Of a DNA stretch of 64,000 nt, positions 34,801 to 44,205 are shown in pieces. The stretch is from Hexactinellida sp. DTS-2022 (Eukaryota; Porifera; Hexactinellida): the NCBI GenBank assembly GCA_028753945.1, contig JAPNXP010000006.1, forward strand, positions 3,658,001 through 3,722,000, read 5' to 3'. Numbering within the stretch: the first letter of the stretch is position 1; the number at the start of each line of letters is the position of its first letter. The notes below the pieces were generated by a model. It searched no databases. It was not told the origin of the DNA and saw only the letters and a list, made by a program, of their open reading frames with translations. Position numbers and translations under genes: made by a program.

Positions 34801-36117
34801 TTATAAATTCATTAGGAAATAAACGAGACCAATTGCAACAAAGTAAACACTAGCGAATAGAAGGAATGTTGCAAATCCTCCAATGCTCTGAAGCAGATAA
34901 AAGAACACCATGACAACAATATACGATGAAAAGCTAGAAATGAAATCAGTGATAGCGACAGATAATTCCCTATGTACAGTGAATATAATTCCAATCAATG
35001 TGAAATACACTAAACCCCATCCAAGTGCAAATGAGAATGCAAATAATGCAATATTGAATATTGGCCAGAATGATATTGTGTGACATATGTGTGAGTACTC
35101 TGTCATACAGTGGAGATAATTCTCAGAAATTAGGAAATAGATTGCCATTGAAATGTGAGAAATGGCTTGAAAGACAGATGCGAATATGAGGAGCCATTTG
35201 AGCTTGCAGTAGTTAAGAATACTGATAGAGACGATTGCTCCAGCTATGAGGAATATTGGATAGAAGAGAGAGGCTACTTTAGGATCCATAGCTTGTTGAG
35301 ACTCTAGAATGTGTGAGGAGAATGACACCATAGCTTCATGACCTCCTAACTCTTTCAATGATGCTATGACTCCCATTAACAAGATAGGCTTTAATACTTT
35401 CCAGTCTTTCAAAGCTTTGAAACTCTCAATCCAACTTATTTTATTGCTCAGTGTCTCAGACTTAATCTTTTCTATTTCTGCATCAGCATCAAACTGAATA
35501 CCATGTAGGTACTTAAGTGTTGTTTTTGCTCTATCATCTAATCCCTGTCGTACATACCATACTGGAGAGAGAGGGTTTAGTTGTAGCAAAATGCAAAACA
35601 GGCTGATTTGTATTAAGCCTACAACCGCCAACCATCGAAACGACAACCAAATTCCTGCCAAATATGCTAAGAATAATCCAATTCTTAAACAAAACCCAAA
35701 TCCTCCACTTAACACTCGCCTTTGGGTATCCAACGTAACCTCTGCAATATAAGTCAATATGAAAATAACAACAATACCTGTGTAAAGTCCAACAAAGGCG
35801 ACGCCTATGTTAACATACCATGCCGAATTGCTCACAATAATCAATAAATATCCCAATCCACCAATTAGACAACTGATCGTTGCAAGTGTGTTCAGATTAA
35901 TACTGAATTGAACTAGAAGAGTTGCCACTATTAAACCCAAGATTCTAGTCAAATATGAAATAGATGCAAATATTGGTAGTGTTTGATAATCTAAGATATT
36001 TTCATCAATCAATTGTTTCTGAGTAGGGGAAGGAAATCCTATGATAAATACAATTGAGATTGCTCCGATATAACTTGAGAATACGGCAAAGTATGTTGCA
36101 AGCTCTTGGTATTTCAT
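34801..36117 (-). CDS. Divergent MFS sugar transporter, paralogue 3
   Basis: A 438-residue intronless 12-TM protein, MKYQELATYFAVFSSYIG at the start and LVYFLMNL at the end. Landmarks are FPSPTQKQLIDEN (residues 28-40), RWLAVVGL (161-168), the loop SPVWYVRQGLDDRAK (184-198), KELGGHEAMVSF (255-266) and the conserved cysteines of LHC..EYSHICHT (335-347). Its N- and C-terminal parts are closest to paralogue 4 (41926-43241), while the centre is nearly identical in all copies. The family is related to SLC2/Tret1 sugar porters but lacks their GRR and QQxSGIN signatures. The best-supported TATA-like promoter of the cluster lies 33-44 bp upstream of its ATG. Confidence 0.88.
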   Translation of the reverse strand: MKYQELATYFAVFSSYIGAISIVFIIGFPSPTQKQLIDENILDYQTLPIFASISYLTRILGLIVATLLVQFSINLNTLATISCLIGGLGYLLIIVSNSAWYVNIGVAFVGLYTGIVVIFILTYIAEVTLDTQRRVLSGGFGFCLRIGLFLAYLAGIWLSFRWLAVVGLIQISLFCILLQLNPLSPVWYVRQGLDDRAKTTLKYLHGIQFDADAEIEKIKSETLSNKISWIESFKALKDWKVLKPILLMGVIASLKELGGHEAMVSFSSHILESQQAMDPKVASLFYPIFLIAGAIVSISILNYCKLKWLLIFASVFQAISHISMAIYFLISENYLHCMTEYSHICHTISFWPIFNIALFAFSFALGWGLVYFTLIGIIFTVHRELSVAITDFISSFSSYIVVMVFFYLLQSIGGFATFLLFASVYFVAIGLVYFLMNL

Positions 36118-36149
36118 TTTTATTATGCTAAAAATTGTATCACTAATAT

Positions 36150-36161
36150 AATTTATAGCTT
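36150..36161 (-). promoter_or_regulatory. Conserved TATA-like box AAGCTATAAATT of paralogue 3
   Basis: The 12-mer AAGCTATAAATT (minus strand) lies 33-44 bp before the ATG. It is conserved at the same distance before paralogue 6 (51086-51097), before the relic at 32893 (32926-32937), and with two changes before paralogue 4 (43274-43285). Confidence 0.6.
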
Positions 36162-36915
36162 ATATGACCCTATTCTTTATTTAAATAAAAAAGAAGATAG
36201 GCAGCTGGTGTTCGAATTCATAAAATTATCAAAATACTTATAACCACAAGCACAATCACTATTTAAAACTGTAAGAGCTGTATTTATAGTGGAATAAGTA
36301 AAAATGCATAAATAGGTATATAGTTGTGGAATCAAATGAAAATGGGAAACATCTATCTATATATTAAAAGCGGAATTGTTTGTCATAATTGTTTGTCATA
36401 GCGACATGGGTCTGTTGGTTTTCTAAGCGAAATATTGTGAGTATGACATCACACGGTAACCTTTTCCTTAATAACTTTTGCAAATTTGACTCCGTTAGTA
36501 TAAATTTTATATGAAAATCGACAACACATAGTGGAACACCTTTGTGAAAATTATCAATTTTTACGAACTTACATAGCGAAGGTTATTAGTTAAAATGTGT
36601 CCTATTATTTTTAACACTATGTGGGTGATGTGATTTGTTTGATTAACAAGAATGCGGTTAGAGTAGTTAATTTCTCTAATGCATTGTTTATTTATTACAC
36701 CTATATTGGCTTCTATAATAGACTATCAATGGAATTACGTAATTTCTAACCTAGGATTTCTACAAGAAATGAATTAAGTTAAGTAATCTAGGTTTTGGTT
36801 CTGCCTAACGATGAGATTTATTATGTTAATTATTGCTATCAATTAAATTAAATATTTCACTAACCCAAGCTCCTGCAAAAAGAATTGTTTATTGAGGTGT
36901 AGAACTTTATTACTA

Positions 36916-37109
36916 CAGTCAGGTCTGCTTATTATGAACAAGATTTCGTCTGCTTAATATGAAGATTTTTTATTATGAACAAGCCCTATGGCCCCGATTA
37001 AACAACTTACATAGGATTTGTATTAAGTTGAGTTCGCTTATTATGAAGTCTCTCTATTATGAACACAATTTTTTGTCCCTCGAATGTTCATAATAAAAGA
37101 ACCTGACTG
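36916..37109. mobile_element. TA-flanked MITE, 'TTATTATGAACA' family, best copy
   Basis: The 194-bp element starts CAGTCAGGTCTGCTTATTAT and ends 'AAAGAACCTGACTG', flanked by TA. The word TTATTATGAA(CA) appears about five times in both orientations. Confidence 0.85.
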
Positions 37110-37147
37110 TATTTATAAATCAAATATGTTGCAACCCTGCATTTACC

Positions 37148-37226
37148 TCTCCATAATAATGGTTTAATGGTGAGAATAAGACCGCGAAGCGGTCTTATTC
37201 TCATCTTTAAACCATTATTATGGAGA
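37148..37226. repeat. Near-perfect 38-bp hairpin with GAA triloop
   Basis: The left arm 37148-37185 and the right arm 37189-37226 are complementary except for about three positions, and only the three bases GAA (37186-37188) lie between them. The innermost stem is GACCGC/GCGGTC. This is the largest of a group of hairpins with the same C-GAA-G core in this kilobase. Confidence 0.85.
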
Positions 37227-37689
37227 GATTACACCCAGAGTTATTAATTACTTTGAGTACAATTCACTGAAATAATTAATTGCGTATAATTTACCAACCA
37301 CAGGTTTCAATTAACAAGCAAACGTTTTAATATAGCTGAACGAGCTACCCTTAAGAATTATTGAGCTATAAATTAAATAATAATTAATAACTATTGAGCA
37401 ATGAGAATAACTTAAATAACATTCCCAAACAAATCACAGTAACTAATCACAACCCAAAATGAATTTTAGGCACGGGTTATTAAGTCAAAGTGTGTAATTT
37501 ACAAGCCATAGGTTAACTATTATTAATATTATTGCTTTGGGGAGGGAAAGGCCGCGAAGCGGCCGTTAATTGTATTGCGTAGTGTCTAACACGAACGAAC
37601 AAAAGTCGCGAAGCGACTTTTGTGAGAGAGTGATCCGTCGCGAAGCGACCGAGACCGAAGGGCTCGTACTATTAAAACACAAGGCTGGG

Positions 37690-38080
37690 TGTATGTGACT
37701 ATATATATTTGTTTGTATGTTCCGAGTTGATTGAAGAAAGTGGACGGTTTCCAAATGTAATTTTTGGCATATAGGGGTAACTTTTGGCCCCCGCCAACAA
37801 GTTGAGGTTTCCACTCAAAATTTATCACACCTCGACAAGTTATGACGTCATTGTCACATTTCGAGAACCCTGAAAATTCACTTAATTAATCGCACATAAT
37901 TCGCGCCCTCTAAGAGATAAAAAGCTGAAAAATTAATAGAATATGCACATTAATGATGCGGACACGTTGGTCACACCAGATTGCCAATATGCTAACTCAT
38001 TATCGCATGATGACGTAATCACTAAATTTTCACTTTGTTAAATTTGACTATTTGGGCCTATTTACGCTTTATAATCAATG
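37690..38080. repeat. Dispersed repeat family A, copy 2
   Basis: It carries the same ordered words as copies 1 and 3, including 'GTTCCGAGTTGATTGAAGAA', 'GACAAGTTATGACGTCATTG' and 'AATTCGCGCCCTCTAAGAG'. Confidence 0.75.
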
Positions 38081-38093
38081 TTAGAAGTATATA

Positions 38094-38134
38094 AACCACA
38101 CATACCAACCGCTTCGCGGTTGGTATGTGTGGTT
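38094..38134. repeat. Perfect 19-bp hairpin with TTC/GAA triloop
   Basis: The arms 38094-38112 and 38116-38134 are exactly complementary around TTC (GAA on the other strand), with the innermost stem AACCGC/GCGGTT. A variant with an AAA loop, GTCGC-AAA-GCGAC, follows at 38142-38154. Confidence 0.9.
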
Positions 38135-38372
38135 GTGTTCTGTCGCAAAGCGACCTAGCAAGCGAAGCACGCTAGTCACAATGAAATATGGTGGAAGTTT
38201 TTGACAAAAGGTAAATATCTTGCTATTTATATTCATAGGAAGGATAGAACAATAATAACAGCTAATGACCGACAGCATTTGGAAATAATATTAGGACTAA
38301 TCTTTCTAACTTCCCTGCTGGGAGTATTGACAAGAGCTGCTATTGTTATCGAGGGTGTACCAGGGTTGACAT

Positions 38373-38855
38373 CATAGGCGGCGGAAGCACTGCGAGCACT
38401 GCGAGCACTGCGAGCATGCGAGCACCTATATTTTCTCAGAAAATTTGGGCCTAATTATTTTTAAGGGCATCAACTGCATTTATAACACCAGTCAGTGATC
38501 AGAATATTCAGATATTCTATTTGGGTTTAATAGATACAGTAGACTCCGCTTAATAGAGCAACTGGTTAATCGGATCAACCTGACTAATCGGGTCACTTGA
38601 CTAGAAACAGAAACATTTAAATAGCGTTAAATTACTCCGGTTAATCGGGCCAACACCTTTATTCCGCTTAATCGGCTCAAAATGGCCTGGTCCCGACTCC
38701 CGATGTGACCCTATTAAGCGGGGTAAACTGTAAATTCTGTAATTATGTACTATATTAATAGTCACTTAGTCAGCTATTATTTGGGCCTATTTTTTGTTTT
38801 TTGGGCCTAAATGAGGAGTGCTCGCACCTACATCTAAATGCTTCCGCCGCCACTG
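38373..38855. mobile_element. hAT-type element with nested MITE
   Basis: Inverted ends CATAGGCGGCGGAAGCA and CAGTGGCGGCGGAAGCA are flanked by the octamers GTTGACAT and GTTGTCAT (seven of eight). Near the left end the 9-mer ACTGCGAGC repeats in tandem. A TA-flanked MITE (38537-38730) lies inside. The ends are clearly related to those of 27286-27623. Confidence 0.85.
38537..38730. mobile_element. TA-flanked MITE, 'TTAATCGGGTCA' family, best copy
   Basis: It begins CAGTAGACTCCGCTTAATAG and ends 'ATTAAGCGGGGTAAACTG', with TA on both sides. 'TTAATCGG' recurs about four times within. Confidence 0.85.
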
Positions 38856-39183
38856 GTTGTCATGGGTATGGGGAAATAATTTTAGAACCCTGTGGGATTG
38901 CTATGGGAATTCCCATAGGATATTAATTAATTTTAATAGAATTCCATAAATCATATTTATATAAATTAACTCATTATTAATTCCAGAAATTCTCCATCCA
39001 AAAATCGTAACATACCAAAGTTACCCGCTAATTAATCTTAAGAAATATTGTCAAATTTATATAAACGAGCCCTTCGGTCTCGGTCGCTTCGCGACTTTTG
39101 TTCGTTCGTGTTAGGCACTACGCAATACAATTAACGGCCGCTTCGCGGCCTTTCCCTCCCCAAAAAGCAATCACATTAATAAT

Positions 39184-39379
39184 GAGCCTAAAAAGCTTAA
39201 CCACAAATCTCAGATTCTCAAAAGTGGTTCAATTGGACTCGCAATGGTTGATTACCCCATATACAACCCAATAATAACAATAGGAGGTATAGTTTATCCT
39301 AGAATGAAATATCTAAACTGGCCTTCTATTTGTTTGGCCTTCTCGGTGATATACACGGCCGTATATTAAGTAGGTCATG
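39184..39379. mobile_element. Half copy of the long-TIR element (family C)
   Basis: This is one arm only, from 'AAAAAGCTTAACCACAAATC' to 'GTATATTAAGTAGGTCATG', matching the right arms at 33880-34079 and 48985-49165. No opposite arm is present nearby. Confidence 0.8.
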
Positions 39380-39429
39380 CCTCACCCTTTCTAATATAAA
39401 TCCCTCTCAACCATTTTACATAGTTTTCA

Positions 39430-39560
39430 CTTGTTTACCTATTTTTGTAAACAACAACAATAAATATTCATATTATAAATTTGTAAATGCGAAATTCGTG
39501 TTCAGCATACTTGTTTACCTATTATAACAATTGGAAGTTAGTTTCTATTTCAGTCTTAAT
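39430..39560 (+). repeat. Dispersed repeat family B
   Basis: 'TTGTTTACCTATTTTTGTAA', 'AACAACAACAATAAATATTC' and 'CAATTGGAAGTTAGTTTCTA' are shared with 41575-41695 and, inverted, with 34090-34215. Confidence 0.6.
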
Positions 39561-39805
39561 TGCGGTTTCTATTCCCCCAACCAGTGTTCCTCCTAAGCCT
39601 TTTGACCGACCGGCTGGCCGATCGAAACGCCAATTTGATCACCCAGCGGTCGGTCAAATCGACTCTGCACTGTCTGCAGCCGCTCATAATGACTTCCAAA
39701 ATGTCTTTTTCACCCTTCAAAATCGAAAGCAGGACCATTTTCCGGAATGGAGAATGGTTCCTATTTAATTTGAAGGTTGCGTGTAGTATGTAACTGTGTT
39801 TCATA

Positions 39806-39932
39806 CAGGATTTGCATACAAGGGGGGCAATCTGAATTTTATAAATTCTCAAGGGTGGCACTCTGGGATATGTATGTTCTTAAGGGGGGGGGAGGGAAAT
39901 GCCCCCCCTACAACCCCCTATATGAAACCCTG
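39806..39932. mobile_element. Short GC-rich hAT-like MITE
   Basis: The ends CAGGATTTGCATACAAGGGG and the inverted CAGGGTTTCATATAGGGGG bracket poly-G and poly-C tracts. I see no clear target duplication. Confidence 0.5.
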
Positions 39933-39966
39933 TGTAAGCATAGTATATGCACGCCTTTTAGAGTTT

Positions 39967-40180
39967 TTAGCGTGAGAGCGTGAAATAATGTATTCGTGTG
40001 TTGAAAAAGTGTCGTATTCTCCAGCCGTTTATGAAATTTATCAGTCGATGAAGCTGGAACGAGGCCGGTCGAATGAGACCCATAACTTGGCTTAGGGGGA
40101 ACACTGCCCCCAACACTTTAATAGAATCCGGACAAACACACAAACAAACAAACAACAATCGAATTTTAATAATATAAATT
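39967..40180 (+). repeat. Retroposon 3' end with (CAAA)n-type tail
   Basis: A unit including 'AAATTTATCAGTCGATGAAG' and 'CAACACTTTAATAGAATCCG' runs into 'GACAAACACACAAACAAACA'. This structure is typical of non-LTR retrotransposon 3' ends. No reverse transcriptase is visible. Confidence 0.45.
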
Positions 40181-40494
40181 GATGCGGTCAGGCTAGTCCG
40201 GCCATTGACTGATCGCATATGGGTACTCATACTCTACCCTTCACCTCTGGACTGGAAGTTGAAGGGATAATCCCCTTGAATTCTAATTATTGGACCAAAA
40301 ATTTAGATAAATTTGAGTTAGTCTTACCTATGATTGCAGTTAAGTTATGATGTGAAGAGATCTTTCCTTCTTGTTTTAGTAAAGATTTTCCGATTTCTAT
40401 ATCTACTAGTATTCAATTTGTATTCTAATTAACAAATTCTCGCCGATTTTGGGTTCTGGAGGGGCGGCCTGGGTCTGGACAAAACTATTGTGAC

Positions 40495-40680
40495 ATGAGC
40501 ACGTATGAGTCCTTTGAAAATCAGTTAGAGGAGGGTGTTATCGACCCTCCCATTAACTGGATCGAGGTATTCAGAGGCCAGTTGGTCATATTTCCACTTG
40601 CGGACCTTAAGCGGACATCGGTTGATGAGATAGCATCCATTTTTCCCGCCCCTCCCCATGTCGTAAGTTGCGAGGCCTGA
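40495..40680 (+). CDS. Unrecognised short frame, possibly a transposon-gene fragment
   Basis: A 61-codon ATG-to-TGA frame in a GC-richer patch (MSTYESFENQLEEGVIDPP at the start). It is flanked by a retroposon tail on the left and a minisatellite-armed element on the right. Its composition is more gene-like than its surroundings, but I recognise no domain. A further possible fragment (PAKKRFG or QPKKDLDEIN depending on frame) appears just beyond the right-hand element, which suggests a longer gene broken by that insertion. Confidence 0.25.
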   Translation: MSTYESFENQLEEGVIDPPINWIEVFRGQLVIFPLADLKRTSVDEIASIFPAPPHVVSCEA

Positions 40681-40734
40681 TTTAAATCAACTTGAGCCTA
40701 TGCCTGACAGAAAACTATTCCTCTTGGAACGGAT

Positions 40735-41158
40735 ATGACTGAATGGTGGAAAATGGAGGAAAATAGTGGAAGATCGTGGAAAACATCCGAGAATAGTGGA
40801 AAATGGTGGAAAACAATATTATTGAATGGTGGCAAATCGTGGGAACAAATGAATGATGGATTCATCTTTGCAATTATTTATTTGTGTGATAGTTGTACCC
40901 TTAAAAGTTTCTGATATTCAAAACAACAATGTATACCAACACCTTTTAACTATTACTTTCCGCTTTTCAGTCGTTTTCCACAACTTTCCACCATTCAGTC
41001 GATTTTTAGAAATTCGACCACTTTCCAACATTCAGCCATTTCGACGAAAATTAAGAAATTCCACCATTTTTCCTGAGAAATTACTCAGGCAAGTAATTTC
41101 CCACCATTTTCGGATGATTCCACAATCTTCCACCATTTTCACCAATTCAGTCAGACCC
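40735..41158. mobile_element. Inverted-repeat element with GTGGAAAA arms
   Basis: The left arm repeats GTGGAAAATGG-like words after 'GACTGAATGG'. The right arm carries the reverse complement (TTTCCACCATT) and ends 'AATTCAGTCAGACCC'. The architecture matches 1653-2075, but the repeated word differs. The target duplication is not clear. Confidence 0.6.
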
Positions 41159-41382
41159 TTGTTAGACCAGCCAAAAAAAGATTTGGATGAAATTAATTGT
41201 TGTTGCATTATTTCTGTCCTCGAATCTGATGAAATTGTCGACATCCGTGACCAATTGGTTTGTAGGCAAGAACAAATTGACCACGAGAAGTTTCCCCCAC
41301 CATAATGATGTTAGATGATCACATTTCTATAAGTGTGGCTTTGTGCGGGATTTGAAAGAAACTTCATTTAACAATTCGATCC

Positions 41383-41700
41383 CTTCGATCTCGGTCGCTT
41401 CGCGAAGGATAACGCAACTGCTACGCAGTCTCACTTTTGTCATTAGACAATAAATATTTATACGCTTTTAAAATTGGAAATTTTAATTCGTAATCTGCAT
41501 ACTTGTTTACCTCATTTAACATTTGGAAGTTAGTCAATAGGGTCATATTCATTTTGAATTTTAATGGATTTGTTCACTTATTTTTGTAAACAACAACAAT
41601 AAATATTAAAATTAGAATGCTATAAATCCAAAATTCGTAATCATCATACTTGTTTAACCAATTATAATAATTGGAAGTTAGTTTCTATCTCAAATGAAAT
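41383..41700. repeat. Family B plus 'CGATCTCGGTCGCTTCGCG' block, inverse of 34090-34610
   Basis: The order of blocks is the mirror image of that downstream of paralogue 3. Since this stretch also lies downstream of a transporter (paralogue 4), the repeat may have been carried along with the transporter duplication. Confidence 0.6.
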
Positions 41701-41925
41701 GTAACGTTTGGGATTGGCAGTACTAAACGTACCAAGAGAGAGGTCGACATTTCATTGAAAATTTAATATGAATATATAATTAAGTTAAAAATAAATAATA
41801 TAATCAAACAGGGGGAAATCTAGATAACTATATTGGGGAATAATTGGAGCTGATGATGTTCAAACACAATTATGATAGGAAAATTGAGAAAGATAACAGA
41901 GTGCTAAGATAAGCATTATATATTA

Positions 41926-43241
41926 TCATATATTCATTAGGAAATACACGAGACCAATAGCAACAAAGTAAACACTGGCGAAGATAAGGAATGTTGCAAA
42001 TCCTCCAATGCTGTGAAGCAGATAAAAGAACACCATGACAACAATATATGATGAAAAGTTTGTAATCATATCAGTGATAGCAGCAGATAGTTCCCTATGT
42101 ACAGTGAATATAATTCCAATCAATGTGAAATACACTAAACCCCATCCAAGTGCAAATGAGAATGCAAATAATGCAATATTGAATATTGGCCAGAATGATA
42201 TTGTGTGACATATTTGTGAGTACTCTGTCAAACAGTGGAGATAATTCTCAATAATTAGGAAATAGATTGCCATTGAAATGTGAGAAATGGCTTGAAAGAC
42301 AGATGCGAATATGATGAGCCATTTGAGTTTGCAGTAGTTAAGAATACTGATAGAGACGATTGCACCAGCTATGAGGAATATTGGATAGAAGAGAGATGCT
42401 ACTTTAGGATCCATAGCTTGTTGAGACTCTAGAATGTGTGAGGAGAATGACACCATAGCTTCATGACCTCCTAACTCTTTCAATGATGCTATGACTCCCA
42501 TTAACAAGATAGGCTTTAATACTTTCCATTCTTTAAAAGCTTTAAAACTCTCAATCCAACTTATTTTATTGCTCAGTGTCTCAGACTTAATCTTTTCTAT
42601 TTCTGCATGAGCATCAAACTGACTACCATGTAGGTACTGTAGTGTTGTTTTTGCTCTATCATCTAATCCCTGTCGAACATACCATACTGGAGAGAGAGGG
42701 TTTAGTTGTAACAAAATGCAAAACAGGCTGATTTGTATTAAGCCTACAACCGCCAACCATCGAAATGACAACCAAATTCCTGCAAAATATGCTATAAATA
42801 ATCCAATTCTTATACAAAACCCAAATCCTCCACTTAACACTCGCCTTTGGTTATCCAACGTAACCTCTGCAATATAAGTGAATATGAAAATAACAACAAT
42901 ACCTGTGTAAAATCCAACAAAAGCGACGCCTATGATCACATACCATGCCGAATTGCTCACAATAATCAATAAATATCCCAATCCACCAATTAGGCAACTG
43001 ATCGTTGCAAGTGTGTTCAGATTAATACTGAATTGAACTAGAAGAGGTGCTGCTATTAAACCCAAGATTCTAGTCAAATGTGAAATAGATGCAAATATTG
43101 GTAGTGTTTGATAATCTAAGATATTTTCATCAATCAATTGTTTCTGAGTTGGGGAAGGAAATCCTATATAAATACGATTGAGATTGCTCCGAAATAACTT
43201 GAGAATACGGCAAAGTATGTAGCGAGCTCTTGGTATTTCAT
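41926..43241 (-). pseudogene. MFS sugar transporter, paralogue 4, 1-bp frameshift near the start
   Basis: The frame from MIDENILDY (43137) to the stop at 41926 is intact for 403 codons and matches paralogue 3 throughout. The ancestral start is the ATG at 43239-43241 (MKYQELATYFAVFSSYFGA...), but in the stretch encoding VFI-IGFPS one base is missing compared with paralogue 3 ('CCTATATAAATAC' here against 'CCTATGATAAATAC' on the plus strand). This creates an immediate stop after about 25 codons. TM1 is therefore lost unless a downstream start is used. The rest shows no decay, so the lesion is recent, polymorphic or a sequencing error. Confidence 0.85.
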
Positions 43242-44205
43242 TTATATTATACTAAAAATTGTATCACTAATTTAATTTATACCTTATTTCTTACCTGCAA
43301 CGTGACCCTAACTATTAATAAGGTAAGTACAATAATTTCTATTCAAATTGTAACGAGCATGGGTCAGTTGGCGTGCCATTTATTAAAATTAGCTAACCAT
43401 AATTACATGTAACCAAAAACACAATAGCAACAATTAAAATCTGCAACAGTTTTTTTGACAATCGTGAACGCGACAATAATTATAGAAAAATAAAATACTT
43501 TTGAAATGGTGTATTTTTGAAGAATCGAATGAATAATTGTTGTTTACACGTATTGTGTACAAAAAAGGCTCTTCAATTATATTTTGTGACCTTGGGGAGA
43601 TTTGTTCTTCACATTTTAACTATAATTATCAACTAAGGTCCTGAGTAGTGGATTATTAACATTGATTATATAATGAGGATTATTTTAATGAGATAAACTC
43701 CATCTCTTACAACCTAAATACCACTAAGCGGTTTCCAAACAAAAAAAATCCTAAAGACTGAACAGCATTTGGAATAAAATATGACAATTTTTCCAAATAC
43801 CCTGCTAGGAGTATTTCGATGGTGTGCTGTATAAAAAAACGATTTGTATAATAAAACCCCACCTATAGTTATAGTTTGGGTCCAATCTAACAATTTAAAT
43901 GGAACTAGATAACCCGAGTTGAATCATCAACCCCCTTTATAATGGAATATTTATATCCCATGAATGTACGTATATTAAATTGATTAACTTGCATAAATGG
44001 ACCAATTAACAGATTGTTCTATGGACAATATGGCACAATAATTGAGGGTCATGTTGATCAGTTGGTAACCCGAGCAGTAAACGTAGTCTTAGAAAAGCCA
44101 AATGAGGCAATATTTGATAGACAAGCCACTGAAATGTGACCTGTAAGACTATTGTCGATTGCAAAGAGCATAAATAAAGGACTTAATTATAGTGATACAG
44201 AAGAA
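43242..44205. promoter_or_regulatory. Divergent spacer between paralogues 4 and 5
   Basis: The side next to paralogue 4 retains the promoter block of paralogue 3 in diverged form (AATTTATACCTT at 43274-43285). The side next to paralogue 5 has 'GCATAAATAAAGG' at 44168-44180, 26-38 bp before its ATG. No gene is seen between. Confidence 0.4.

Larger units (their letters stand above)
37540..39166. mobile_element. Composite inverted-repeat unit with GCGAAGC hairpins in its arms
   Basis: The left arm (about 37540-37670) and the right arm (about 39060-39166) are inverted copies. Each contains 'GGGGAGGGAAAGGCCGC', 'TTAATTGTATTGCGTAGTG', 'AACACGAACGAACAAAAGTC' and 'GACCGAGACCGAAGGG'. Both carry the hairpins GGCCGC-GAA-GCGGCC and GTCGC-GAA-GCGAC. 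Between them lie repeat family A (37690-38080), a perfect 19-bp hairpin (38094-38134) and a hAT element (38373-38855). It may be one large foldback element that captured other repeats, or two separate insertions. Confidence 0.6.

Noticed and set aside
39487..39861. Overlapping plus- and minus-strand frames of 77-101 codons
   Set aside because: The region is a junction of repeat family B and GC-rich hAT-like pieces ('GACCGACCGGCTGG'). The frames share no protein features and overlap on both strands.
44152..44205. 18-codon upstream extension of transporter paralogue 5
   Set aside because: The extension has no ATG (it opens with TTG). The ATG at 44206 aligns with the starts of the sister genes.
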